DNA from: an uncultured Collinsella sp.
Lineage (GTDB): Bacteria; Actinomycetota; Coriobacteriia; Coriobacteriales; Coriobacteriaceae
Direction: 5' to 3'
NCBI GenBank assembly: GCA_902478705.1
Contig: CABSMB010000083.1
Location: forward strand, 1-6,374
DNA length: 6,374 nucleotides
Shown: in pieces, positions 1-6,021 of the stretch
Position numbering within the stretch: position 1 is the first letter of the stretch
How the letters are laid out: each line of letters begins with the position of its first letter
The notes under the pieces: generated by a model
Seen by the model: the letters and a program-made list of their open reading frames with translations, nothing else
Databases searched by the model: none
Told to the model about the DNA's origin: nothing
Translations under genes and position numbers: made by a program

Positions 1-1455
1 GTCGGAGCCATGGATGAGTCGCTGGGCTCCTCGCTGCGCGCGGACCTGGTTGCGGGCACGTCGTTCTCGGGTGCGGCGGACGCCATCAATGCCGAGGCCA
101 AGCGACTGCGTGAGACAGAGGGCTGCAACGTTATCGTCTGCATCGCGCACACGCTCAACGCCAAGACCTTTGCCGCACAGCTCAATGGCGTCAATGCTCT
201 GGTCGCGGGCCACGAGCACATCAACTTAGACGAGAACGTGACGGGGGCCGATGGCAAGCCGGTCCGCGTCGTCGAGGCGGGCAGTGCCTTTGCCGAGGTT
301 GGTCTGCTTTCCATTCCCTATGAGTACGACACCAAGGGTACCGAATCCACCAACGACGACATAGTGACGGTCTCCGCAGGCGGCAGCGCCGAGACGCTCT
401 ACGCCGCCAAGGACGTCGACGGCCTTTTGGCAGACCCTAACAACCAGAACATCCTTGATGAGGTCCGCAACAACAAAATCAAGCCGCTCGACGACGCCTT
501 TGAAATCGAATCGAACAAGGTGCTCGGCACATCCGCCACTGACTATTTCTATGGCGAGGACGCCGCGGGCACACATGGCTGGGAGATGGTGCGCACTACC
601 GATTTCCGTCCCAGTGAAGCAGGCGACACCGCTAAAGCCCAGACCATCGGACATGTGATCTGCGGTTCCTATCTTAATTTGACGGGCGCGGACCTTGCTA
701 TCGAAAACGCTGGCGGCATCCGCGGCGGCATCGCGGCGGGAAACGTGACCGCCGGCGACGTCATCGCCGTCTCGCCCTACGGCAACACCTTGGAGACCTG
801 GACCATGACCGGCGCGGACTTCCTCACAGCGCTCGAGCACTCGCTGGAAATTAGCGACGAATGCAATGACAGTTACGAGAAGCAGCAAGCCTACGTCGCA
901 GCCGGCCACACCGAGCAGGAAGCCCAGGACATGTACAAGTGGCCCGACGACTCCGGCAGCGTTCTTTCCTTTGGCGGCATCAACGTAACAATCGACTGGA
1001 CGCAGTCCGAAGACAAGCGCATCGTAAGTGCCACGCTCACCAAAGACGGCAGCACGCTCGACCCCGCCAAGACCTATACCGTCGCCACCAACAACTACAT
1101 CATTACCAACACGACCGACTTCCCCACCTTCGCAAACGCCAAGAAGCTCACCGAATGGGGTACGTGTGAGGCAGCGCTGAGGGCACTGATTGGGCAGAAT
1201 GGTTGGGAGACCAAGATGGCCGGGCTCGCCGGCACCATCAGCTTCGGCTCCGCAGCCGTGGACCCCACGCCCAATCCGAATCCAACGCCTAAGCCCTCAC
1301 CCAAGCCCGGCACGGCAATCATGCAGGTCACCGCCAAGAAGACGACCGGCAAGCTTGCCGCAACGGGAGACCGCACGCTGGCCGTGGTCGGCGCATGCTT
1401 CATCGGCGGCATCGTCATGGTCGTCCTCGGCATCATCTGGAAGCGTCACCACTAA
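1..1455 (+). CDS. Cell-wall-anchored 5'-nucleotidase / metallophosphatase, 5'-truncated by the window edge
   Basis: The reading frame is open from base 1, so this is the last 484 codons of a longer gene; the ATG at position 10 is internal. Family knowledge: UshA/YfkN-type enzymes hydrolyse extracellular nucleotides to nucleosides plus phosphate. The end of the metallophosphatase domain is visible, with an IAHT histidine (148-150) and a GHEH metal-binding motif (208-219). The earlier DxH, GD and GNHE motifs would lie upstream of the window. The 5'-nucleotidase C-terminal (substrate-binding) domain runs from about 505 to 1240, with NAGGIRGG (706-729) followed by a PYGNTLETWTMTG segment. Next come a proline-rich spacer (about 1258-1314), LAATGD (1354-1371), one hydrophobic helix and the tail WKRHH, which together form a sortase sorting signal. 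The protein is therefore probably displayed on the cell wall. A hairpin terminator follows. The exact substrate (nucleotide, cyclic nucleotide or UDP-sugar) cannot be read from this fragment. Confidence 0.93.
   Translation, partial: VGAMDESLGSSLRADLVAGTSFSGAADAINAEAKRLRETEGCNVIVCIAHTLNAKTFAAQLNGVNALVAGHEHINLDENVTGADGKPVRVVEAGSAFAEVGLLSIPYEYDTKGTESTNDDIVTVSAGGSAETLYAAKDVDGLLADPNNQNILDEVRNNKIKPLDDAFEIESNKVLGTSATDYFYGEDAAGTHGWEMVRTTDFRPSEAGDTAKAQTIGHVICGSYLNLTGADLAIENAGGIRGGIAAGNVTAGDVIAVSPYGNTLETWTMTGADFLTALEHSLEISDECNDSYEKQQAYVAAGHTEQEAQDMYKWPDDSGSVLSFGGINVTIDWTQSEDKRIVSATLTKDGSTLDPAKTYTVATNNYIITNTTDFPTFANAKKLTEWGTCEAALRALIGQNGWETKMAGLAGTISFGSAAVDPTPNPNPTPKPSPKPGTAIMQVTAKKTTGKLAATGDRTLAVVGACFIGGIVMVVLGIIWKRHH
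1354..1452 (+). other. Sortase sorting signal (LAATG, membrane helix, basic tail)
   Basis: The last 33 codons of the nucleotidase encode LAATGD, then a hydrophobic stretch of about 20 residues (TLAVVGACFIGGIVMVVLGI), then WKRHH. This is the three-part layout of a Gram-positive cell-wall sorting signal. The second residue is Ala and not the Pro of LPxTG. Class E sortases of actinobacteria are known to prefer LAxTG, so anchoring by such an enzyme is the likely reading. Confidence 0.8.
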
Positions 1456-1509
1456 GGCATGCCGCTAAATCTTGGAGCCCGTACAGCGCCGAGTCTTATA
1501 TCAAGCACA

Positions 1510-1541
1510 GAAGCCTGTCCGAATTTGATCGGACGGGCTTC
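1510..1541 (+). terminator. Hairpin terminator after the nucleotidase gene
   Basis: The left arm 1510-1522 (GAAGCCTGTCCGA) pairs with the right arm 1529-1541 over 13 base pairs, with one G-T wobble and a 6-base loop (1523-1528). The stem is GC-rich. The downstream run CTTGTTGGGT is only moderately T-rich, so this is a strong hairpin with a mediocre U-tract. It sits 54 bases after the nucleotidase stop codon and 44 bases before the channel gene, so it probably separates the two transcription units. Confidence 0.75.
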
Positions 1542-1570
1542 TTGTTGGGTATCATGGTTGAACGATTATG

Positions 1571-1576
1571 AGGAGG
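1571..1576 (+). promoter_or_regulatory. Shine-Dalgarno AGGAGG that fixes the mscS-family start
   Basis: AGGAGG at 1571-1576 lies 9 bases before the ATG at 1586. The in-frame ATG at 1568 would place this motif inside the coding region, so 1586 is the better start. Confidence 0.85.
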
Positions 1577-1585
1577 TTTCCCTAC

Positions 1586-2353
1586 ATGGAATTGTTTGAG
1601 CCAATTCTTCATTTCTTTGCACAACGATGGGTCCACAACATCATCTGGGCAGGTATCTTGGCTATCGGCACCGCCGTTGCCGCCAAGGTCGCGTCCAAGA
1701 CCCTGCGCCACCTGCTTAACCGCGACGATAACCCACTCCCTTCATCCAGCATCTTCATCAACATCGCGCGCGCCGTCATATGGACGATCGGCGGCAGTTT
1801 TATCCTCGACAACTGCTTTGGCGTTAACGCAAACGCCCTCGTCGCCGCTCTTGGCGTCGGCGGCATCGCCATCTCACTCGGCTTTCAGGACACGCTTTCA
1901 AACCTCATCGGCGGCATGCAGGTGACGTTTATGGGCATCATCAAGCCCGGCGACAATATCGAGGTCGGCGGCGTTTCGGGCGTGGTCCAAGACATCACCT
2001 GGCGCCATACGACCATCGAGGACGCCTGCGGGCAGACCATCATCGTCCCCAATTCAAACATCTCCAAGAACACGCTCGTGCATTTGATGCCCTTTGGACG
2101 CGTGGCCGTCCCCGTTGCCGTAAAGGACACGTCCAAGTGGGCCTCGCTGGACGCGCTGGCAGATGAGCTTACCGACGCCACCAAGGCCGCGGTGCTTCCC
2201 ATCTCTGGCTTTGACAAGGAGCCGTACGTGCTCTTTAGCGAGATCGGCGACTTTGGCATCAAGGGCAAGATCATCTTTATCGTCAGCGACGATAGCACCA
2301 CCTTCACGGCGGCCGACGGCTGCATCCGCGCCATCGCCCCCATCATCGCCTAA
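1586..2353 (+). CDS. Small-conductance mechanosensitive channel, MscS family
   Basis: This encodes a 255-residue inner-membrane protein that, by family, opens under membrane tension to release solutes during osmotic downshock. Hydrophobic segments lie at about residues 17-35, 56-78 and 82-100. The third one (NALVAALGVGGIAISLGF) is the Gly/Ala-rich pore helix. It leads into the QDTLSNLIGG amphipathic part and then the beta domain with KPGDNIEVGG (120-129) and TIIVPNSN (151-158), all hallmarks of MscS. The cytoplasmic alpha/beta domain continues to the C-terminus. E. coli MscS has 286 residues, so this is a slightly short but complete member with three predicted helices. The ATG at 1586 is chosen for its AGGAGG; an in-frame ATG at 1568 would add six residues but has no ribosome binding site. 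The gene stands alone, with a terminator before it and a hairpin repeat overlapping its stop codon. Confidence 0.93.
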   Translation: MELFEPILHFFAQRWVHNIIWAGILAIGTAVAAKVASKTLRHLLNRDDNPLPSSSIFINIARAVIWTIGGSFILDNCFGVNANALVAALGVGGIAISLGFQDTLSNLIGGMQVTFMGIIKPGDNIEVGGVSGVVQDITWRHTTIEDACGQTIIVPNSNISKNTLVHLMPFGRVAVPVAVKDTSKWASLDALADELTDATKAAVLPISGFDKEPYVLFSEIGDFGIKGKIIFIVSDDSTTFTAADGCIRAIAPIIA

Positions 2354-2390
2354 AACCACCACAAAGGGGACAGGCACCTTCGTGGTGGTT
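2354..2390 (+). repeat. Hairpin repeat, copy 1 (37 bases, forward)
   Basis: The arms AACCACCACAAAGG (2354-2367) and CCTTCGTGGTGGTT (2377-2390) pair over 14 positions with one mismatch (A2363 opposite C2381), around the loop GGACAGGCA. The reverse complement of 5070-5106 matches this copy at 35 of 37 bases. The copy starts immediately after the TAA stop codon of the channel gene (2351-2353), and one further A-T pair would include the last A of that stop. It may act as a transcription terminator for the channel gene, but only TTT follows the stem, so the repeat identity is surer than the function. It resembles REP-like intergenic repeats. Confidence 0.85.
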
Positions 2391-2417
2391 TCGCATCGTG
2401 GTACCATGGTTTATATC
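2389..2417 (+). promoter_or_regulatory. Weak candidate promoter for the two-gene operon
   Basis: A possible -10 element TATATC (2412-2417) lies 17 bases after a poor -35-like TTTCGC (2389-2394), which overlaps the end of the hairpin repeat. This is the only AT-rich stretch before the next gene, and some promoter is expected here, but the -35 match is weak. Treat it as a location guess. Confidence 0.25.
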
Positions 2418-2432
2418 GTTGTTTAAACGACT

Positions 2433-2439
2433 AAGGGAG
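2433..2439 (+). promoter_or_regulatory. Ribosome binding site for the ParB-like/BMP gene
   Basis: AAGGGAG at 2433-2439 lies 8 bases before the ATG at 2448 and supports that start. Confidence 0.7.
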
Positions 2440-2447
2440 TAGACACC

Positions 2448-4364
2448 ATGGAAGAGGCCTATCGTCAAGCACGCAAGCGCGGCGAGCAAGGACGTCGACG
2501 CGCCATCAGCCAAAGCGAGCACCCGTACCTTACGGACCTCGATAGCCTCGTCGCCCAGCTCCCCTTGGGTCAGCGAGAGAACGTCGGCCTAAGGGACATT
2601 CCGCTCGAAATGGTCGTCGGCACGGTTACCAAGGGCCGTCAGTCTGCCTTTTCGTGCAACTTTATGCCCCTGTTGCCATTTAACACCGAGTTCGCCCGCA
2701 AGTGGTCCAACCTCTACGACATCCAGGTGACCGAGGGCTATCGCGACCCCATCATCGTCACCGAGTTCATGCATCGGTTTTACGTCCAGGAGGGCAACAA
2801 GCGCGTCAGCGTCCTCAAATTTCTGGACGCCCCGACGGTTTCGGCCAAGGTCACCCGTCTCTACCCCGGCACATGGGATTCCGTCGAAAGCCGCCTGTAC
2901 GGCGAGTTCTGCGCGTTTTGGCGCGTCTGCCCCCTATACGAAATCGAGTTCTCGCGCGAGGGAAGCTACGAAACGCTCGCCAAGATGCTCGGTCAGAACC
3001 TTGTCGAAAAGTGGCCGCAGAAAAAGGTCGACTACCTGCGCCACACCTTCCTACTCTTTAAGCGCGCCTACCTTCGCGCGGGCGGCGACCATCTGGACAT
3101 TACGCCCGCCGACGCCATGCTCGTCTACCTCAATGTGTACAACCAGGACCGCCTGCTGGATACGCCGACGGATATCGTCCTAAACCGCCTATGCAAGATT
3201 TGGCGCGAGCTGGTCATTGCCGGCAAAAATGACGAGGAGAAGGTCGATCTTGTCGAGGCGCCGAGTGTCGATGAGGAAGAGGCGCTCGCCAAGTCCACCT
3301 CCGGCGTGCTCAACTTCTTTATGGGCAAGACCGTCTACTCGGCGGCCAACCCCCTGCGCATCGCCTTTATCCATGAGTTCCCCTGTGCGACGTCGAGCTG
3401 GGACAGCCTGCACGACCAAGGGCGTCAATATCTCGATGAGCACTTTGGCGGCATCGTGCGCACCGAGGCATTCGAGAACTGCCACGATCCGGACGTGTTC
3501 TACGCCGCCGTGGAAACGGCTGTCAAACATGGAGCTAACGTCATCTTCTCGACCTCGCACCGCCTGATGGAATACACGCTCAGGGCTGCCGTCGAGTATC
3601 CCCAGGTAAGATTCCTCAACTGCTCTATCGGCCTTCCCCACCAAAGCGTCCGTTCGTACTTTGGCAAAATGTACGAGGCCAAGTTCCTCCTGGGCGCCCT
3701 TGCGGCCAGCATGGCGGACAACCATCGCATTGGCTACCACGCGTCGGTCTTTGCGTCGGGCGCGCTTAGCGAGATCAACGCCTTTGCCATCGGCGCCTCG
3801 CTGCTCGACCCTCGCGCGCAGGTAATCCTCACCTGGGGCGATGTGCCCGCCGGCGGTCTTGCCGAGGCCATGTGCCGCGAAGGCGTGAGTGTTATGACCG
3901 GCGCCGACATGTCAAAGTCGCTCGAAGACCCCACGGCCTACGGACTTCACCGCCTGGTCGATGGCAAGGTCGTCGGCATCGCCATGCCGGTATGGAACTG
4001 GGGCCGATACTACGAGCTTATCGTGCGAAGCCTGCTGCATGGCACCTGGGATGAGACCAGTGACGACAGCCAGGTTCGCGCCGTCAACTACTGGTACGGC
4101 ATGAGCTCGGGCGTTATCGACATTCGCTACGCTCCGGGCCTGCCCTATCAGACGCGCAAGCTTGTTCAGCTACTGCGCAATGGCATCGTCGAGGGCTCCA
4201 TCAATCCATTTGGCGGCGAGCTTCATAGCCAAGACGGCGTGGTGCAGATCGAGGGCTTTCCCCCGCTGCCGAGCACGCAAATCGTCGAGATGGACTGGCT
4301 GGCCGACAACGTGGTAGGTTCCATTCCGCAGCCCAACGATGAGCCGAAGGTCCGCGCCCTATGA
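2448..4364 (+). CDS. Cytoplasmic two-domain protein: ParB-like N-terminal segment plus BMP/PnrA-like ligand-binding domain
   Basis: This is a 638-residue protein of unknown cellular role. Residues 1-20 are strongly basic and there is no signal peptide or lipobox, unlike the secreted PnrA/Med lipoproteins that feed nucleoside ABC transporters. Residues 99-138 (DPIIVTEFMHRFYVQEGNKR and onwards) resemble the ParB/sulfiredoxin-fold pattern in which a strand is followed by (E/D)GN(K/H)R and a helix. Residues 145-295 look mainly helical and end in an acidic linker (262-280). From residue 302 (PLRIAFIHEF) to about 600 the sequence follows the BMP family: a first strand, alternating alpha/beta units, the YFGKMYEAKFLLGALAASM helix (404-422) and an IGYHASV strand. 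By family this domain binds purine nucleosides or related ligands. The next gene overlaps the stop codon, so the two products are probably made together. No ABC permease or ATPase lies nearby. A ligand-sensing or regulatory role is inferred. My memory is that similar proteins occur as hypotheticals in Firmicutes. Confidence 0.82.
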   Translation: MEEAYRQARKRGEQGRRRAISQSEHPYLTDLDSLVAQLPLGQRENVGLRDIPLEMVVGTVTKGRQSAFSCNFMPLLPFNTEFARKWSNLYDIQVTEGYRDPIIVTEFMHRFYVQEGNKRVSVLKFLDAPTVSAKVTRLYPGTWDSVESRLYGEFCAFWRVCPLYEIEFSREGSYETLAKMLGQNLVEKWPQKKVDYLRHTFLLFKRAYLRAGGDHLDITPADAMLVYLNVYNQDRLLDTPTDIVLNRLCKIWRELVIAGKNDEEKVDLVEAPSVDEEEALAKSTSGVLNFFMGKTVYSAANPLRIAFIHEFPCATSSWDSLHDQGRQYLDEHFGGIVRTEAFENCHDPDVFYAAVETAVKHGANVIFSTSHRLMEYTLRAAVEYPQVRFLNCSIGLPHQSVRSYFGKMYEAKFLLGALAASMADNHRIGYHASVFASGALSEINAFAIGASLLDPRAQVILTWGDVPAGGLAEAMCREGVSVMTGADMSKSLEDPTAYGLHRLVDGKVVGIAMPVWNWGRYYELIVRSLLHGTWDETSDDSQVRAVNYWYGMSSGVIDIRYAPGLPYQTRKLVQLLRNGIVEGSINPFGGELHSQDGVVQIEGFPPLPSTQIVEMDWLADNVVGSIPQPNDEPKVRAL

Positions 4365-5071
4365 AGATCCTTGCCGTAGCCGATACAGAAGAACGATGCC
4401 TTTGGGAGTGTTTTCACAAGGAACGCATTGAGGGTGTTGACTTGATTTTGTCAGCTGGCGATCTGGACCCGGACTATCTTGAGTTTTTGGTCACCGTCAT
4501 CAACAAGCCGCTCATCTACGTGCGCGGCAACCACGATGACCGCTATGCACGTCATGCACCGGGTGGATGCATCTGCGTCGAAGACACCGTGTACGTGTAT
4601 CGCGGCGTCCGCATTGCGGGGCTTGGCGGCTCCATGCGCTATCGAGATGGTGCCAACATGTACACCGAGCGCGAGATGGCCAAGCGCATGCGCAAGCTGT
4701 CCCGCAAAGTGAGGATGGTCGGCGGCTGCGACATCTTGCTCACCCATGCACCCGCCGCCGGCGTGGGCGATCTGGATGATCTGCCACATCGAGGATTCGA
4801 ATGCTTTAACACGGCGCTCGAGTCCTGGGGGGCCGACTATATGGTGCACGGGCATGTGCACCAATGCTATGGCCACGACTTTCAGCGTGAGCGTCGGCAT
4901 GCATGCGGGGCAACAATCATCAACGCCTGCGGCTATACGCAGTTTGAACTTGACGAAGCGCACTACCCTATCCGTGGCTGGCAGGCAGCCTGGCTCAATT
5001 CGCAAACCATGCGCCGCGAGCTCAAGCGCCACGAGGCCATCGAGTCCTCTACCGCCAGAACACTCTGGTAA
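4361..5071 (+). CDS. Calcineurin-like metallophosphoesterase, YfcE/MJ0936-like
   Basis: This encodes a 236-residue soluble, probably two-metal phosphoesterase; the substrate is unknown. The family motifs appear in order: D8 in VADTE, GDLD (33-36), GNHDD (56-60), THAP (128-131) and GHVH (164-167). GLGGSMRY (87-94) and LPHRGFECFN (141-150) look like conserved subfamily elements. The first motif is normally DxH, but here it reads D8-T9-E10, so the usual histidine metal ligand is replaced by Glu. This may be a subfamily trait and not damage, since all other motifs are intact. The ATG overlaps the stop codon of the preceding gene as ATGA, and only a weak GAAGG (4346-4350) precedes it, so translation is probably coupled to the upstream gene. 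That suggests the enzyme works with the ParB-like/BMP protein, perhaps on a related nucleotide ligand (inference). The last 30 residues or so are basic and poorly conserved in appearance. The stop codon lies within a hairpin repeat. Confidence 0.9.
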   Translation: MKILAVADTEERCLWECFHKERIEGVDLILSAGDLDPDYLEFLVTVINKPLIYVRGNHDDRYARHAPGGCICVEDTVYVYRGVRIAGLGGSMRYRDGANMYTEREMAKRMRKLSRKVRMVGGCDILLTHAPAAGVGDLDDLPHRGFECFNTALESWGADYMVHGHVHQCYGHDFQRERRHACGATIINACGYTQFELDEAHYPIRGWQAAWLNSQTMRRELKRHEAIESSTARTLW

Positions 5072-5106
5072 CCACCATAAAGGTGCCTGTCCCCTTTGTG
5101 GTGGTT
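5070..5106 (-). repeat. Hairpin repeat, copy 2 (37 bases, inverted relative to copy 1)
   Basis: The arms AACCACCATAAAGG (5070-5083) and CCTTTGTGGTGGTT (5093-5106) pair over 14 positions with one T-G wobble, around the loop TGCCTGTCC. Read on the minus strand it matches 2354-2390 except at two adjacent bases. It begins with the last two bases of the phosphoesterase TAA stop (5069-5071). TTTT at 5105-5108 follows the plus-strand stem, so it could add to termination of the two-gene operon. Confidence 0.85.
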
Positions 5107-5121
5107 TTGGCCCGAGATAGC

Positions 5122-5160
5122 AAGAAACCCGGTCCTGCACGAGGCAGAACCGGGTTTCTT
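5122..5160. terminator. Bidirectional terminator between convergent genes
   Basis: AAGAAACCCGGT (5122-5133) pairs perfectly over 12 bases with 5149-5160. Inside it, CTGC (5135-5138) pairs with GCAG (5144-5147) around the loop ACGAG. The stem carries A-runs on one side and T-runs on the other, so it reads as an intrinsic terminator on both strands: for the phosphoesterase operon rightwards and for rplK-rplA leftwards. Confidence 0.85.
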
Positions 5161-5196
5161 TAGCAATGCTTGCTTTGCTCAGGCAGTAACTGTTAG

Positions 5197-5904
5197 TTAC
5201 TCAACCAGGAAGTCGCGCTGGACAGCGGGATCGACCTTGACGCCAGGGCCCATGGTGGAAGACACGGAGATGGACTTGACATACTTACCCTTAGCAGAAG
5301 AGGGCTTGACGCGCAGAATCTCGGTGTACAGGGCAGCGTAGTTCTCGACGAGCTGCTGCTCAGAGAAGGACTTCTTGCCCAGGGGCACGTGGCAGATGCC
5401 GTAGCGGTCGGCGCGATACTCAACGCGGCCGGCCTTGAGCTCGGAGACCATCTTGGCGACGTCCATGGTAACGGTGCCGAGCTTGGGGTTCGGCATGAGG
5501 CCACGGGGACCAAGGATCTTACCGATACGGCCAACCTTGGCCATCATGTTCGGCGTGGCGATAGCGGCGTCGAAGTTGATCTCGCCCTTCTGGATCTGGG
5601 CGACGAGCTCGTCGGAACCGATGATGTCGGCGCCGGCAGCCTCGGCCTCGCGAGCCTTCTCGCCCTCGGCGAAGACGGCAACACGAACGGTCTTGCCGGT
5701 GCCGTGGGGCAGAGAGATGGAACCACGGATGTTCTGGTCAGCCTTACGAGTATCGATGCCCAGACGGAAGTGGGCCTCGACGGTCTCGTCGAACTTGGCG
5801 GTGTCGAGCTCCTTGATGAGCTTGGCAGCCTGAAGGGGGGTGTAGAGCGTGGCGCGGTCGATCTTCTCGGCAGCGGCGTTATAGCTCTTACCATGCTTAG
5901 CCAT
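5197..5904 (-). CDS. rplA: 50S ribosomal protein L1
   Basis: This encodes 235 residues, close to the 234 of E. coli L1. L1 forms the mobile stalk on 23S rRNA next to the E site and helps release deacylated tRNA; in several bacteria it also represses its own operon by binding mRNA. Characteristic stretches are the N-terminal [22 protein letters not shown] (bacterial L1 usually has ETVE and a similar segment here), the signature [19 protein letters not shown] and GRVEYRADR, with an intact C-terminus. The start is taken at 5904. An in-frame ATG at 5910 lies only two bases after AGGAGG (minus strand, 5918-5913), whereas 5904 has the normal spacing of 8. It follows rplK in the usual order after an unusually long gap, and converges on the phosphoesterase gene across a terminator. 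Confidence 0.97.
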   Translation of the reverse strand: MAKHGKSYNAAAEKIDRATLYTPLQAAKLIKELDTAKFDETVEAHFRLGIDTRKADQNIRGSISLPHGTGKTVRVAVFAEGEKAREAEAAGADIIGSDELVAQIQKGEINFDAAIATPNMMAKVGRIGKILGPRGLMPNPKLGTVTMDVAKMVSELKAGRVEYRADRYGICHVPLGKKSFSEQQLVENYAALYTEILRVKPSSAKGKYVKSISVSSTMGPGVKVDPAVQRDFLVE

Positions 5905-5912
5905 GTGCATTA

Positions 5913-5918
5913 CCTCCT
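5913..5918 (-). promoter_or_regulatory. rplA: Shine-Dalgarno AGGAGG that fixes the rplA start
   Basis: AGGAGG on the minus strand (5918 down to 5913) is 8 bases from the ATG at 5904 and only 2 from the ATG at 5910. This favours a protein starting MAKHGKSY over one starting MHMAKH. Confidence 0.85.
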
Positions 5919-5928
5919 GTGGTTAAAC

Positions 5929-6003
5929 GGGCTTATGCCCTCCCACATCGTATCGTGTGCCCTATTGCACACATATAACGGGCGCCCCGGTCGGAGCACC
6001 CGT
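5929..6003 (-). promoter_or_regulatory. rplK-rplA intergenic RNA with three predicted hairpins
   Basis: Read on the minus strand, the first hairpin (6003-5978) has an 11-base-pair GC-rich stem with two G-T wobbles and the loop GACC. The second (5972-5955) pairs GTGTGC with GCACAC around six bases. The third (5940-5929) is a 4-base-pair GGGC/GCCC stem with a tetraloop. No good U-tract follows the first stem, so it is not a clear terminator. Possible roles are partial attenuation, RNA processing, or a binding site for autoregulation by L1. None is proven by the sequence. Confidence 0.5.
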
Positions 6004-6021
6004 CATTACCTAAAGAAATCG

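Noticed and set aside
226..909. Long minus-strand open frame of 227 codons
   Set aside because: It lies wholly opposite the nucleotidase gene, which has recognisable motifs throughout. The frame is a by-product of high-GC codon use and has no familiar protein features.
1525..1555. Possible promoter for the MscS gene (TTGATC and TATCAT)
   Set aside because: The spacer would be 19 bases and the -35 would sit in the terminator loop. The match is too weak to list, although a promoter somewhere in 1456-1570 is likely.
1568..1585. Alternative upstream start of the MscS gene adding six residues
   Set aside because: The AGGAGG lies inside this segment at the correct distance from the ATG at 1586, so 1568 is unlikely to be the start.
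3189..3740. Minus-strand open frame of 183 codons inside the ParB-like/BMP gene
   Set aside because: It is antisense to the conserved BMP domain, with no ribosome binding site or recognisable protein motif seen.
4451..5140. Minus-strand open frame of 229 codons opposite the phosphoesterase
   Set aside because: The plus-strand gene carries all the metallophosphoesterase motifs. The opposite frame has no recognisable domain and would run through the hairpin repeat and terminator.
5955..5982. Possible promoter (TTGCAC near TATAAC) in the rplK-rplA gap
   Set aside because: The two elements are only a few bases apart and on the plus strand, pointing away from rplA, so the spacing and direction do not fit a promoter.
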